Source: Desulfobulbaceae bacterium (GTDB taxonomy: Bacteria > Desulfobacterota > Desulfobulbia > Desulfobulbales > SURF-16). From it: a DNA stretch of 64,000 nt. A program made the position numbers and the translations under genes. Location: assembly GCA_023230525.1 (NCBI GenBank), contig JALNXE010000006.1:11866-75865 (forward strand), read 5' to 3'. Shown piece by piece: positions 36,993 to 46,664 of this stretch. Below the pieces are notes generated by a model. It did no database searches. It was not told where the DNA came from and saw only the letters and a program-made list of their open reading frames with translations. How positions within the stretch are numbered: position 1 is the stretch's first letter; each line of letters opens with the position of its first letter.

Positions 36993-37022
36993 ATACGGGT
37001 AGAATTACGGGTAGAGAATGAT
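36993..37022 (+). promoter_or_regulatory. Integrase arm-type sites, right end
   Basis: ACGGGTA at 36995-37001 and 37007-37013, 12 bases apart, in the context ATACGGGTAGAATTACGGGT; the left end has ATACGGGTAAAATAACGGGT at 6390-6409. Orientation and spacing agree, so this marks the inner right end of the island. Confidence 0.75.
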
Positions 37023-37067
37023 GAATCAATTAAAAAACGAAATGATATAGGTTGCATGTCTGCGCTC

Positions 37068-37090
37068 TTCGATTGACCCCGCCTCCACCA
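37068..37090 (+). other. Right attachment site (partial ssrA 3' end)
   Basis: TTCGATTGACCCCGCCTCCACCA against the ssrA end TTCGACTCCCGCCGCCTCCACCA: 19 of 23 positions match and the last 12 are identical. The mismatches in the T-stem mean it cannot form a functional tmRNA end. Confidence 0.72.
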
Positions 37091-37098
37091 CATAACTG

Positions 37099-37144
37099 GC
37101 CGGTTTCATTAAGATCCATTCTTTCTGAACCCGGCTTTTTTTTT
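37099..37144 (+). terminator. Terminator beyond the right att site (possible former ssrA terminator)
   Basis: GCCGGTTTC (37099-37107) and GAACCCGGC (37127-37135) pair with one mismatch across a 19-base loop, followed by nine T. It lies just outside the island, where the original ssrA terminator would be expected before insertion. The stretch 37145-37385 after it holds no gene I can support. Confidence 0.6.
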
Positions 37145-37385
37145 GCAAAGTAGTTGCAACTTTTTCTTCTGGTTCTGGAGTTGCATTGCACGAAACAGAC
37201 GCCTCCACAATGACTGCTGCTTCCTTCGCCGCTTCCGGATCTCTGCCGGACCGAGGCGGCTCCGCCGGCTAACATAACCCAACCGTTTACAAGAACGTTC
37301 CCTTCGTTTATATTGAAGGCAGCATTTAATAAAATCTCAACAGATATTCTTATTGCAGGTAAAGTTGATTATAAGGGTACAGGCA

Positions 37386-38534
37386 ATGTTGCATCCTCAC
37401 CGTGCTGGGCGATATATCAAACAAGCTACTGGTTATTCCGCCTTTATTCCTGCATCTTTGCCGCCTGAGCCGCCACTGTATTTCGATGATGATATGCTGG
37501 CGCTTATTTCCCGGGCAGATCGGGCATTGGGGCGCCTTGATGGGTCAATACAAACTTTGCCGGACGCCGATCTTTTCGTCTTTATGTATGTCCGGAAGGA
37601 GGCGGTTCTCTCCAGTCAGATCGAGGGCACCCAAAGCTCCTTGAATGACCTTCTCGAAGCAGAAGCCAATATCATGAGCGCCCATCGTCCCCTTGATGTC
37701 GACGAAGTCCTCAATTATGTCAATGCCATGAAGTATGGCATCAACCGCCTTACCGAGCTTCCCTTTTCCATCAGGTTAATCAAGGAAATCCACGCCCGTC
37801 TTCTGGAGGGAGTGAGAGGGGCCGAGCGGGAACCGGGAGAGGTGCGGCGCAGTCAAAACTGGATTGGCCCGAGCGGCTGCACGCTGACTGAGGCAACATT
37901 TGTCCCCCCTCCTCCCTTTGAACTGGCCCAGGCATTATCCGATCTGGAGAAATTTGTGCATGCTGAGGGCGCCATGCCGGCCCTGGTTAAAATTGGCCTC
38001 ATCCATGCCCAGTTTGAGACTATCCATCCTTTTTTAGACGGAAATGGCCGCATAGGAAGGCTGCTTATTTCCTTTTTGCTTTTTCAAAGCAAAATCCTTC
38101 TCAAGCCGGTGCTGTATCTCTCCCATTATTTCAAACAACATCGCCAGCGATACTATGATTTGCTGCAGAATATCCGCGACAACGGTGACTGGGAAACCTG
38201 GCTCAAGTTTTTTCTGACCGCAGTCTCAGAGGTATCGCTGGAGGCAACGGAGACAGCCCGGCAGATCGTGGCACTCAGGGAACATCACCGGCGGCGGATT
38301 GCCGCCTCCTTTGGCCGCGCCACTGGCAATGCCCTGACAGTTCTGGAATCCCTCTATTCGCACCCGATCATTACGGTAAATAATATCGCTGCCATGACCG
38401 GGGTTTCCTTTACCGCGGCAAACAATCTCATGAACCGTTTTGTGGAGGAAAAAATCCTGATTGAAGCAACCGGACAGTCTCGCAACCGGCAATTTCGCTA
38501 TAGCGACTACATAAATCTTTTTGCCAGCCGCTGA
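37386..38534 (+). CDS. Fic family AMP-transferase
   Basis: 382 residues from the ATG at 37386 (AAGGG eight bases upstream; the frame extends to a TTG at 37353). The catalytic Fic motif HPFLDGNGRIGR is at 214-225 and an N-terminal inhibitory helix motif SSQIEG at 76-81, so it is a self-inhibited class II-type Fic. A C-terminal winged HTH (about 325-365, NIAAMTGVSFTAANNLM) follows. It transfers AMP to a hydroxyl of a target protein; the target is unknown. It is 22 bases upstream of hsdM and begins the second RM operon. Fic genes are frequent companions of type I RM operons. Confidence 0.92.
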   Translation: MLHPHRAGRYIKQATGYSAFIPASLPPEPPLYFDDDMLALISRADRALGRLDGSIQTLPDADLFVFMYVRKEAVLSSQIEGTQSSLNDLLEAEANIMSAHRPLDVDEVLNYVNAMKYGINRLTELPFSIRLIKEIHARLLEGVRGAEREPGEVRRSQNWIGPSGCTLTEATFVPPPPFELAQALSDLEKFVHAEGAMPALVKIGLIHAQFETIHPFLDGNGRIGRLLISFLLFQSKILLKPVLYLSHYFKQHRQRYYDLLQNIRDNGDWETWLKFFLTAVSEVSLEATETARQIVALREHHRRRIAASFGRATGNALTVLESLYSHPIITVNNIAAMTGVSFTAANNLMNRFVEEKILIEATGQSRNRQFRYSDYINLFASR

Positions 38535-38556
38535 AAAGGATACCTCACCCGCAGAC

Positions 38557-41352
38557 ATGAATAATTCAGCCTCGCATAACAACCTGAAAAAGAGCAGCCC
38601 CAAACTCACCCTCTCCCGCCTGGAAAACCTGCTGCTCACCGCCTGCGATGACCTGCGCGGCAGCATGGATGCCAGCGAGTACAAGGAATACATCTTCGGC
38701 ATGCTGTTTTTAAAGCGGGCCAGCGATCTGTTCGATCAGCGCCGGGCTCAGTTGAAAAACGAACTGACCGCCAAGGGGATGAGCGCCGACGATATTGCCA
38801 TCGAGTTGAATGATCCGGACAACTATTCCGGCAAGTATTTTTTTGTGCCGGAGCGGGCGCGCTGGAATGAAGGCTGGGACGAGGAGGTAAGCAAAGATGG
38901 CGCGCCGAAAATCGTTCATCACCCTGCCTTGAAACATGTGAAGGAAAACGTCGGCTCCACCTTGAACAAAGCCCTGGAAGCCATTGAAGACGCAAACGTC
39001 GATGCCCTGCAGGATGTGCTCAAGGGGATCAACTTCAACCGCAAGATCGGCCAGCGCACCCTGGATGACGATACCCTGGCCGATTTTGTCCAGAACTTTG
39101 AAAAAATCCCGCTGAAAGACGAGGACTTTGAATTCCCTGATCTGCTTGGCGCGGCCTACGAGTGGCTGATCAAATTTTTTGCCGATTCCGCCGGCAAAAA
39201 GGCCGGTGAGTTCTACACCCCGGCCGAGGTGGTGCGTATCTGTGTGGAAATCTGCGATCCCAAGGAAGGCATGAGCGTTTATGACCCCACCGCAGGGTCC
39301 GGCGGCATGCTGATCCAGACCCGCGATTATCTGCGCGAGTGCGGCGGCAGCCCCAATGAATTGTCACTGAGCGGCCAGGAGAAAATCGGCACCACCTGGT
39401 CGATCTGCAAAATGAACATGCTGTTGCACGGCATATCCCATGCCGATATCCGCCAGGAAGACACCATCAAGGAACCGCAGCACCTGGACGAGCACAACGA
39501 ACTCAAGCGTTTTGACCGGGTGCTGGCCAACCCTCCCTTCAGCCAGAACTACAGCAAAACCAATCTCAAGTTTCCCGGCCGCTTCCCGGTGATGATGCCG
39601 GAAAAAGGCAAAAAGGCCGACCTCATGTTCGTGCAGCACATGCTGGCGGTTCTTAAAAATGACGGCCGCATGGCCACGGTCATGCCCCACGGCGTTTTAT
39701 TCCGTGGGGGTGAAGAGCGGGCAGCGCGTAAATATTTCATTGAAAGAGGCTATCTGGAGGCCATTATCGGCCTGCCCGGCAACCTTTTTTACGGCACCGG
39801 CATTCCCGCCTGTCTTCTGGTCATGAATAAACAGGGTGCCGCCAAGCGCGACCATGTGCTGTTTATCAATGCGGACCGGGAATACCGCGAAGGCAAGGCC
39901 CAGAATCATCTGCGGCCGGAAGACATCGATAAGATCGTCCATGCCTACCGCCAGGGGGCGGATATTCCCGCCTATGCCCGCCGGGTGCCGGTGGCGGAGA
40001 TAGCCGCGGAAGACTACAACTGCAATATCCGCCGCTATGTCGATAATGCGCCCCCGCCCGAGCCCCATGATGTGCGGGCCCATCTGCATGGCGGGGTGCC
40101 CATTGTTGAGGTCGATTCCCTGGAACATTTCTGGAGCAACTATGCGGGCCTGCGGGAGGATTGCTTTGAAATGCGGGGACGCACAGGAGCGGCGGATGGC
40201 AGGGATGACGGCTATCTGGATTTTGCCGAAAACATCAGTGACAAACGCTCTATTGCCGGGTTTGTCACCAGCCACCCAGGAGTAATCGAACGCCACCAGA
40301 CCTTTATGCAGCAGGTGGAGGCGTGGTGGCATGATACCCTGCCTATTGTTGCAGCCCTGGCCCCTGATCCTGAAAACCAGCATGAAAACTCGGGCAATGT
40401 CTATCTCATGCGCCGCAGTCTGTTGGGGAGCATTGCCGGGCAGCTGGCCGGACAGACCCTGTTGACCCTGTATCAGGTACGGGGCGCCTTTGCCAACTAT
40501 GTGAATCTGCTCAAGGCGGATTTCAAATCCATTGCCGCCAGCGGCTGGGGGCCGGAACTGATCCCTGATGAGGATATCCTGCACAGCCAGTTCCCGGAAG
40601 TGCTGGCCGAGATGGAGCAGGCCCAGGCCCGCTTGGCCGAGCTGCAGGCCCTGTTTGGTGCAGCCGATGAAGAGGATTTTGAAGACACCGAGGACACCGG
40701 GGTCATGGCCGGTGACGAGGTGAAGGGCAAAAAGGACGAACTGAAAATTGTAAACGCTGAATGGAAGGCGCACCTGAAAGAAATCAAGGGGCTGGCAACG
40801 AACATCTTTACCGAAATCAAGGTGGCCGGCTTGCTGCCAGGCGGGGCAAGGAAAGGCTATTACTGCGCCGAAGGGTTCACCCTGGCAGAACCGGAATTTG
40901 CCAATGGCAGCCGCATTCTCGATCTGGCCGGCCAGGTGCGGCACCAATCCGGCTTTGCCGATCCCCTGCGTCAGGCCATGGAGCAGGGCCAACTGGCGTG
41001 GGAGCTTGCCCTGGGCCTTGAGCAGGGCCTGGCCCGGCACAAGGTGTTGGAGGATGAGGTCAAGACCCTGAAGGCCACCCTCAGATCCATTGAAAATAAA
41101 CGCGATGAACTGGTGGAAAGCGCGCGTGCGAAGATCTCCATCAACGAGGCCCGCACCGTGATCATCGCACGGCTGCGCCAGGTGTTGCTGGACACCTACC
41201 AGACCTATCTGCGGGCCGACCTGCGAGCCTGCATCAAGGCCATTGAAAATCTGTGGAGCAAATACGCGGTGACGGCCAAGACCATTGAGGCGGAACGAGA
41301 TGCGGCGGCGAAGCAGTTGAAGGCGTTTCTGGTGGAGTTGGGGTATGAGTGA
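38557..41352 (+). CDS. hsdM: Type I methyltransferase subunit with long C-terminal extension
   Basis: 931 residues from the ATG at 38557 (frame open to a TTG at 38521 overlapping fic). The usual HsdM part occupies the first ~500 residues: N-terminal helices (20-200), motif I DPTAGSGG (243-250) and motif IV NPPF (325-328). A further ~430 residues, with acidic linker (EEDFEDTEDTG) and long coiled coils near the end, nearly double the normal length. The extension may replace contacts made by HsdS spacers or bind HsdR. It overlaps hsdS by eight bases. The codon use is more G+C-rich than in the island RM system. Confidence 0.93.
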   Translation: MNNSASHNNLKKSSPKLTLSRLENLLLTACDDLRGSMDASEYKEYIFGMLFLKRASDLFDQRRAQLKNELTAKGMSADDIAIELNDPDNYSGKYFFVPERARWNEGWDEEVSKDGAPKIVHHPALKHVKENVGSTLNKALEAIEDANVDALQDVLKGINFNRKIGQRTLDDDTLADFVQNFEKIPLKDEDFEFPDLLGAAYEWLIKFFADSAGKKAGEFYTPAEVVRICVEICDPKEGMSVYDPTAGSGGMLIQTRDYLRECGGSPNELSLSGQEKIGTTWSICKMNMLLHGISHADIRQEDTIKEPQHLDEHNELKRFDRVLANPPFSQNYSKTNLKFPGRFPVMMPEKGKKADLMFVQHMLAVLKNDGRMATVMPHGVLFRGGEERAARKYFIERGYLEAIIGLPGNLFYGTGIPACLLVMNKQGAAKRDHVLFINADREYREGKAQNHLRPEDIDKIVHAYRQGADIPAYARRVPVAEIAAEDYNCNIRRYVDNAPPPEPHDVRAHLHGGVPIVEVDSLEHFWSNYAGLREDCFEMRGRTGAADGRDDGYLDFAENISDKRSIAGFVTSHPGVIERHQTFMQQVEAWWHDTLPIVAALAPDPENQHENSGNVYLMRRSLLGSIAGQLAGQTLLTLYQVRGAFANYVNLLKADFKSIAASGWGPELIPDEDILHSQFPEVLAEMEQAQARLAELQALFGAADEEDFEDTEDTGVMAGDEVKGKKDELKIVNAEWKAHLKEIKGLATNIFTEIKVAGLLPGGARKGYYCAEGFTLAEPEFANGSRILDLAGQVRHQSGFADPLRQAMEQGQLAWELALGLEQGLARHKVLEDEVKTLKATLRSIENKRDELVESARAKISINEARTVIIARLRQVLLDTYQTYLRADLRACIKAIENLWSKYAVTAKTIEAERDAAAKQLKAFLVELGYE

Positions 41353-42616
41353 GTGGGTGACAGATCAGCTAGGAGCCCTAGTTGACTTTCAGAAGGGCAG
41401 AAAGGTTGAAACAAGCCCTTTTCAGCTCTCAGGATACGAGAGTTATTTAGGGGCAGGTTCATTAGCTGGCGGTCACGATGGCTATGCGTCAATTTTTCTA
41501 TCAGTCCAAGCAAATAAAAATGATGTTTTGATGTTGTGGGATGGCGAAAGAAGCGGTTTAGTGGGCCATAACTTGTCAGGGGTAGTCTCCTCGACGGTTT
41601 CTAGGCTTTCTTCTAATGGGAAAATTACCAGCAGCTTACTTTATTACTATCTGTTGTTGAATTTTGAGTGGATTCAAAACCGAAGAACTGGCACAGGCGT
41701 ACCGCATGTGCCAAAAGATTTGGCTCGAATGCTCAAGCTGAAATATCCTGTAGAGAAAAATTACCAAAACAAAATTGTTTTGATTTTAGAAACACTCGAC
41801 CAAGCCATCGAAAAAACTGAAGCCCTGATCCACAAATACCAGCAGATCAAGGCAGGGCTCATGCACGACCTGTTTACCCGTGGCCTCACTGCTGACGGCA
41901 AACTCCGCCCCCCCAGGGAACAGGCCCCGGAGCTGTATCAAGAAACCCCCATCGGCTGGATTCCGAAGGAGTGGGATTATGAACCTATTAGTCCACTAAT
42001 GGAGTCATTGGTAGATGGCCCTTTTGGATCAAATTTAAAAACAGAACATTATGTTATTGATACTGCTGGGGTTAGAGTAGTTCGTTTACAAAATATCCAG
42101 GCGATAAATTACAACGACACTGATAAAGCGTATGTTTCAGAAAGACACGCCAATTACCTTATGAGAAACAAAGTAGTCTCGGGGGATATATTGATTGCTG
42201 GCCTTGGAGAAGATAGGTATCCAGTTGGCAGAGCCTGTCAGTACCCGCACGATTTACCACCCGCAATAAATAAGGCGGACTGCTTTAGGTTGAGATGTAA
42301 AGCTGAGGAAGCTGACCATTATTTCGTAATGCTTTATTTAAATACACCAAGCGCAAGGGCACAAGTCAGGAGATATGAACAAGGTGTCACAAGACCAAGA
42401 ATAAACCTCAGCAATATGAAAAAAATAGTACTCCCCAAACCATTGCTGAAAGAGCAAAAAGCAATATCCAAGCGCTTGTTAAATGCGGTGTTGAGAATTG
42501 AGCAAGAACTCCTTGTGAAAGATAAGTTTAAAAAACAAAAACTCGGCCTCATGCACGACCTGCTCACCGGCAAGGTGCCGGTCACCATCGACCAGGCGGA
42601 AACCGCCCATGTCTGA
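41345..42616 (+). CDS. hsdS: Type I restriction specificity subunit
   Basis: 423 residues, two target-recognition domains (about 1-150 and 205-370), each followed by a spacer helix set (LETLDQAIEKTEALIHKYQQ; then EQKAISKRLLNAVLRIEQE). It is more AT-rich than hsdM and hsdR on either side, as expected for exchanged TRDs. Overlaps of eight bases at both ends. Confidence 0.93.
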   Translation: MSEWVTDQLGALVDFQKGRKVETSPFQLSGYESYLGAGSLAGGHDGYASIFLSVQANKNDVLMLWDGERSGLVGHNLSGVVSSTVSRLSSNGKITSSLLYYYLLLNFEWIQNRRTGTGVPHVPKDLARMLKLKYPVEKNYQNKIVLILETLDQAIEKTEALIHKYQQIKAGLMHDLFTRGLTADGKLRPPREQAPELYQETPIGWIPKEWDYEPISPLMESLVDGPFGSNLKTEHYVIDTAGVRVVRLQNIQAINYNDTDKAYVSERHANYLMRNKVVSGDILIAGLGEDRYPVGRACQYPHDLPPAINKADCFRLRCKAEEADHYFVMLYLNTPSARAQVRRYEQGVTRPRINLSNMKKIVLPKPLLKEQKAISKRLLNAVLRIEQELLVKDKFKKQKLGLMHDLLTGKVPVTIDQAETAHV

Positions 42617-45600
42617 ATACAGCGAAGTCGAGCAGCCGTTTCTGCAGCAGCTGGCAACCCTGGGCTGGACCATCATCGACCAGGGACAGGAGATTCCGCA
42701 GGACCCAGGCAAGAGCCTGCGCCGGACCTTCCGCCAGTGGCTGCTGCCCGAGGTCTTTGCCCAGGCGGTGGCTGCCATCAACACCACCGCTGCCGGTGAA
42801 AAATGGCTCACCGGCAAGCAGCTGCACGACCTGTATGATCAAATCCTGCGCCAGCCCAACCGCACCCTGCTGGAGGCCAATGAGGCCATTCAGAAGCTCA
42901 TCTTCAAGGCCCAGGTGGATGTCAACGAGATCACCGGCGAAGAGGACCCGGTGGCCAGGCTCATCGATTTTGCCACCCCGGAAAACAATCAATTCCACGC
43001 CATCAACCAGTTCCGCATTGATACGCCGGGCTGCGTCAAGCAGTTCATCATCCCGGATATTGTCCTCTTTGTCAACGGCATCCCCCTGGCGGTGGTGGAA
43101 TGTAAAAAAGGCGGCCCCACCTGCGCCAATCCCATGATTGAGGCCTTTGAACAGCTGCAGCGCTACATGAACAGGCGTACCGCCACCAGGCATTATGGCC
43201 TCAAGGAGGGCGAGCCGCGTCTCTTTCATACGGCCCTGCTGCTGATCCGCACCTGCGGCCTGGAGGCCGATTTCGGCACCATCACCTCAGGGCGAGAGCA
43301 TTTCTTCCCCTGGAAAACCCAGTGGCCGGGCGATGAATCAAAAGCCGCCGCCATGAACCAGCAACAGCAGCTCATCAGCGGCATGCTGGGCAAAGAGAAT
43401 CTGCTGCAGATCCTGCGGACCTCGTCGGTCTTCATGGATATTGACGGCGGCCCGCGCATCAAGGTGGTGTGCCGGTATCAGCAGTTCCGGGCGGCGGGCA
43501 GGATCTGCCAGCGGTTGCGCGCCGGCAAAACCCAGGCGGAAAAGTGCGGCGTGGTGTGGCATACCCAGGGTTCGGGCAAATCGCTGACCATGGTTTTTGT
43601 GGCGCGGATGATCCGGGTCTCGCAAGACTTGCATGATTATAAAATCGTGCTGGTCAATGACCGGGTTGATCTGGAAGATCAACTGAGCAGAACCGCAACG
43701 CTCATCGGCGGCCGGGTCAATATCATCGACAGCACCAGCGGTCTGCGCCGCCAGCTCTCTTCCGACACCTCCGACATCAATATGGTGATGGTCCATAAAT
43801 TCCAGCAGCGGGAAGAGAGTTTAAGTTTGCAAGTTGCCGAGGCCCTGGGCACCTATCAGGCCATGCCATCCGGCAAGACCTTTGGCGTGGTCAATGATTC
43901 CGAGCGCATTCTCCTGATGATTGATGAGGCGCACCGCACTCAAGGCTCTGATCTTGGCGATAATATCTTTGAGGCCTTTCCCAATGCCGTGCGCATCGCC
44001 TTTACCGGGACCCCGCTGATCACCGAACGCCACGGTGAAAAGAAAACCTGCAAACGGTTCGGCCAGTATATCGATACCTACCGGTTGATGGATGCGGTGA
44101 ACGACGGCGCCACCCTGCAGATTCTCTATGAAGGGAAAACCGCCGATGCCGCCCTCTACGATAAACACGGCTTTGAAACAGCCTTTGAGGATCTGTTCAA
44201 GGACCGCAGCGAAGAGGAACTGCTGGCCATCAAGAAGAAATACGGGGCCACCTGTGATATCCTGGAAGCGGAACAGCGGATTAACGCCATTGCCACGGAC
44301 CTGGTTGATCACTATATCAGCCATATATTGCCCAACGGCTTTAAGGCCCAGGTGGTCTGCCATTCCAAACTGGCGGCCATCCGCTATCAAACAGCCATAC
44401 AGCAGGCCCTGCTTGCCCGGCTGACCAGGCTCAAGGCTGAACCGCAACCGGATTTGGGGCTGATAAAAAAAATCGCCTTTTTGAAGGCCGCGGTGGTGGT
44501 ATCCAGTGACGGCACCAATGAGGCCGCCTATCTCACCACGGCGCGCAGGCAGGCCAGGGAGTGGAATGCGGTTGATAATTTCTGCCGGCCTTTTGCCATG
44601 GATGACCCGGATAAGGAATACACCGGCATCGCCTTTCTGATTGTCTGCGATATGTTGATCACCGGCTTTGATGCCCCCATTGAGCAGGTCATGTATATCG
44701 ATAAAAAGATTCGTGAGCATACCCTGCTGCAGGCCATTGCCCGGACCAACCGCGTCAAACCAGGCAAAAAGCGCGGCTATGTGGTGGACTATATCGGTCT
44801 GGCCAACCATCTCACCGAGGCCCTGACCCTGTATGCCGCAACCGATGAGCAGGAAGAGCTGGCCGCGGGTCTCAAAAGCATCACCTCCGAGGTGCCTGTC
44901 CTGGAAGAGCGCTACCAGCGTTTGCTGCAGTTATTTGCCGAGCACAAGGTGAAGAGCGTTGCCGAGTTCGTGCAGGGGAAATTGCCGGATGTGGAGGCCG
45001 ATGCAGCGGTGCTGCATGCGGCGGTGACCTTGCTCAAGGATGAGAAGATCCGGGCCGACTTTGACGTGTACCTGAAAAAATTTTTGATGAGCATGGATAT
45101 TATCCTGCCGCACCTGGCGGCGCATCCCTACCGGGTGCCGGCCAAACGATTCGGTTATATTCTGCGGGTCGCCAAGGAACGCTATAAGGATACCAGCTTG
45201 AGCCTGGGCGATGCAGGGCAAAAGGTAAAAGACCTGATTAACGCCCATCTGATCAGCCTGGGCATCAACCCCAAGGTGCCGCCGGTGGAATTGCTGGCCG
45301 ATGATTTTATCGAGAACCTGAACAGGCACGCGGCCGGCAATCTTGAGGCCAAGGCCAGCGAAATGGAACATGCCATCCGCAAGCACTGCACGGTGCATCA
45401 TGACGAAGACCCGGCTTTTTATAGGAGCCTGTCCGAGAAGGTCGAACAGCTGATCGACAGGTATCAGGACCAGTGGGATCTGCTGGCCGTTGAGTTGGAA
45501 AAACTGCGGGCAGAGGCGATGGCGGGGCGCAAAACCGGGGAAGACGGCATGAGCAGGGAGGCCACCACCTTTTATGCCCATATCGCGGGAGAAGTTTTTC

Positions 45601-45854
45601 CCGATGGCCAGGTTCCCAATGAAGCCAGGGCCAGAATGAAGGTCTTGATGGAGGCGATTGTTGATACCCTGCAGGAGAGTATCTGCAGCATCGATTTCTG
45701 GACCAATGCTGATAAACAGAAAAAAACCCGCAGCAAGATTAAAACCGCTTTAATGCTGACCGGCATAAGCGAACTCAAGCAAAAACGGGAGCGGATAGCG
45801 GTGGAAATCATGAAGCTGGCGAAAAATCGCCATGATGAGTTACTTAAAGGGTAG
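42609..45854 (+). CDS. hsdR: Type I restriction endonuclease subunit R
   Basis: 1081 residues. Nuclease motif PD (149-150) with E164-x-K166 (VVECKKG), Walker A GSGKS (321-325), DEAH box (439-442), and helicase C-terminal segment (ITGFDAPIEQVMYID, QAIARTNR). Full length with all motifs intact. It overlaps hsdS by eight bases and lies six bases before the YgjP-like gene, so this RM operon is complete and probably active. Confidence 0.96.
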   Translation: MSEYSEVEQPFLQQLATLGWTIIDQGQEIPQDPGKSLRRTFRQWLLPEVFAQAVAAINTTAAGEKWLTGKQLHDLYDQILRQPNRTLLEANEAIQKLIFKAQVDVNEITGEEDPVARLIDFATPENNQFHAINQFRIDTPGCVKQFIIPDIVLFVNGIPLAVVECKKGGPTCANPMIEAFEQLQRYMNRRTATRHYGLKEGEPRLFHTALLLIRTCGLEADFGTITSGREHFFPWKTQWPGDESKAAAMNQQQQLISGMLGKENLLQILRTSSVFMDIDGGPRIKVVCRYQQFRAAGRICQRLRAGKTQAEKCGVVWHTQGSGKSLTMVFVARMIRVSQDLHDYKIVLVNDRVDLEDQLSRTATLIGGRVNIIDSTSGLRRQLSSDTSDINMVMVHKFQQREESLSLQVAEALGTYQAMPSGKTFGVVNDSERILLMIDEAHRTQGSDLGDNIFEAFPNAVRIAFTGTPLITERHGEKKTCKRFGQYIDTYRLMDAVNDGATLQILYEGKTADAALYDKHGFETAFEDLFKDRSEEELLAIKKKYGATCDILEAEQRINAIATDLVDHYISHILPNGFKAQVVCHSKLAAIRYQTAIQQALLARLTRLKAEPQPDLGLIKKIAFLKAAVVVSSDGTNEAAYLTTARRQAREWNAVDNFCRPFAMDDPDKEYTGIAFLIVCDMLITGFDAPIEQVMYIDKKIREHTLLQAIARTNRVKPGKKRGYVVDYIGLANHLTEALTLYAATDEQEELAAGLKSITSEVPVLEERYQRLLQLFAEHKVKSVAEFVQGKLPDVEADAAVLHAAVTLLKDEKIRADFDVYLKKFLMSMDIILPHLAAHPYRVPAKRFGYILRVAKERYKDTSLSLGDAGQKVKDLINAHLISLGINPKVPPVELLADDFIENLNRHAAGNLEAKASEMEHAIRKHCTVHHDEDPAFYRSLSEKVEQLIDRYQDQWDLLAVELEKLRAEAMAGRKTGEDGMSREATTFYAHIAGEVFPDGQVPNEARARMKVLMEAIVDTLQESICSIDFWTNADKQKKTRSKIKTALMLTGISELKQKRERIAVEIMKLAKNRHDELLKG

Positions 45855-45860
45855 CAGAGA

Positions 45861-46568
45861 ATGAACGCACGACGCATACGAGACATTGATTACCAGTTGT
45901 TGCCCGGCACGGACAGAAAGACCACGGATATCGTCATTGAACGGAACGGCATTATTGCGGTGCGCCCGCCCAAGGGCTTCAGCCCGGAACAGGTGGATGC
46001 CGTGGTTGAAAGCAAACGCATGTGGATCTACCGGAATCTGGCGGAATGGCGCGATTTGAACGCCACGGCCGTGGTGCGGGAATGGGTGAATGGGGAATCC
46101 TTTCTGTATTTGGGCCGCTCTTATCGCCTGTCACTGGTACAGGATCAAGACACGGATTTACTTTTAAAAGAAGGACGTTTCTGCCTGAGGCGTGCATTGA
46201 TTGAGCAGGGTGGAGAAGATGTGGCACGGCAGGCCTTTGAGGCGTTTTATGCAGCGAAAGGCGATAAACGTATAAGTGCGCGTGTGGCCTATTTTGCCCC
46301 GAAGGTCGGGGTCAGTCCGAGAGGGGCAGCAATTAAGGAGCTTGGCTACCGCTGGGCGAGCTGCTCCAAGGGCGATTCGCTTGCCTTCCACTGGAAGTGC
46401 ATGATGGCTCCGCCAAAGATTATCGACTACATCGTGGTCCACGAATTATGTCATCTGCGCCGGAGAAATCATTCAGACGCCTTTTGGAATGAAGTGGATA
46501 AGGTTATGCCCGATTACAGGGAGCGTAAGATGTGGCTGAAAAAGCATGGCGCCGGGCTGGATATTTGA
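45861..46568 (+). CDS. YgjP-like M48-family metallopeptidase (DUF45)
   Basis: 235 residues. Zinc motif HELCH at 194-198 with a downstream H in RRNHSDAFW and the preceding family signature LGYRWASCSKGDSLAFHWK. It closes the Fic-HsdM-HsdS-HsdR operon exactly as the related gene at 24002-24724 closes the island RM operon, although the two proteins are clearly diverged. The repeated pairing supports a function tied to HsdR. Confidence 0.88.
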   Translation: MNARRIRDIDYQLLPGTDRKTTDIVIERNGIIAVRPPKGFSPEQVDAVVESKRMWIYRNLAEWRDLNATAVVREWVNGESFLYLGRSYRLSLVQDQDTDLLLKEGRFCLRRALIEQGGEDVARQAFEAFYAAKGDKRISARVAYFAPKVGVSPRGAAIKELGYRWASCSKGDSLAFHWKCMMAPPKIIDYIVVHELCHLRRRNHSDAFWNEVDKVMPDYRERKMWLKKHGAGLDI

Positions 46569-46570
46569 TG

Positions 46571-46600
46571 AAACCCCTGTGACTGTTTATGTCACGGGTT
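46571..46600 (+). terminator. Hairpin after the second RM operon
   Basis: AAACCCCTGTGAC and GTCACGGGTT pair with a two-base bulge around a TGTTTAT loop, three bases after the YgjP-like stop. No clean T run follows, so it is a weak terminator or an RNA-stability element. Confidence 0.45.
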
Positions 46601-46664
46601 GATTCTGATTTCTGATAAAAAAATCATAACTACAGTATGTCGACGTGACATTTCAGGAAAAGAT

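Larger units (their letters stand above)
6267..37090. mobile_element. ssrA-integrated genomic/defence island (~30.8 kb)
   Basis: The left border is the intact ssrA 3' end with a P4-type integrase directly behind it. The right border is a 23-base imperfect copy of the ssrA 3' end at 37068-37090 (last 12 bases identical). Inside both borders lies the same pair of ACGGGTA motifs 12 bases apart, in the same orientation (6392/6404 and 36995/37007), as expected for integrase arm sites. Cargo includes two AlpA-like proteins, a primase/helicase-like protein, a second recombinase operon, a type I RM + CBASS operon, a DUF4011-helicase and RM remnants. No conjugation genes are visible, so movement would be as a satellite or by a helper. 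Confidence 0.85.

Noticed and set aside
6267..37090. Prophage
   Set aside because: No capsid, tail, terminase or lysis genes; a P4-like satellite or genomic island fits better.
37145..37200. Further island-type GTTGC/GCAAC iterons right of the att site
   Set aside because: Only about three pentamers, no palindrome; too few to extend the cluster seen at 7766-7979.
39697..41040. 447-residue frame opposite hsdM
   Set aside because: Shadow of hsdM; histidine/glutamine/glycine-rich composition typical of antisense reading.
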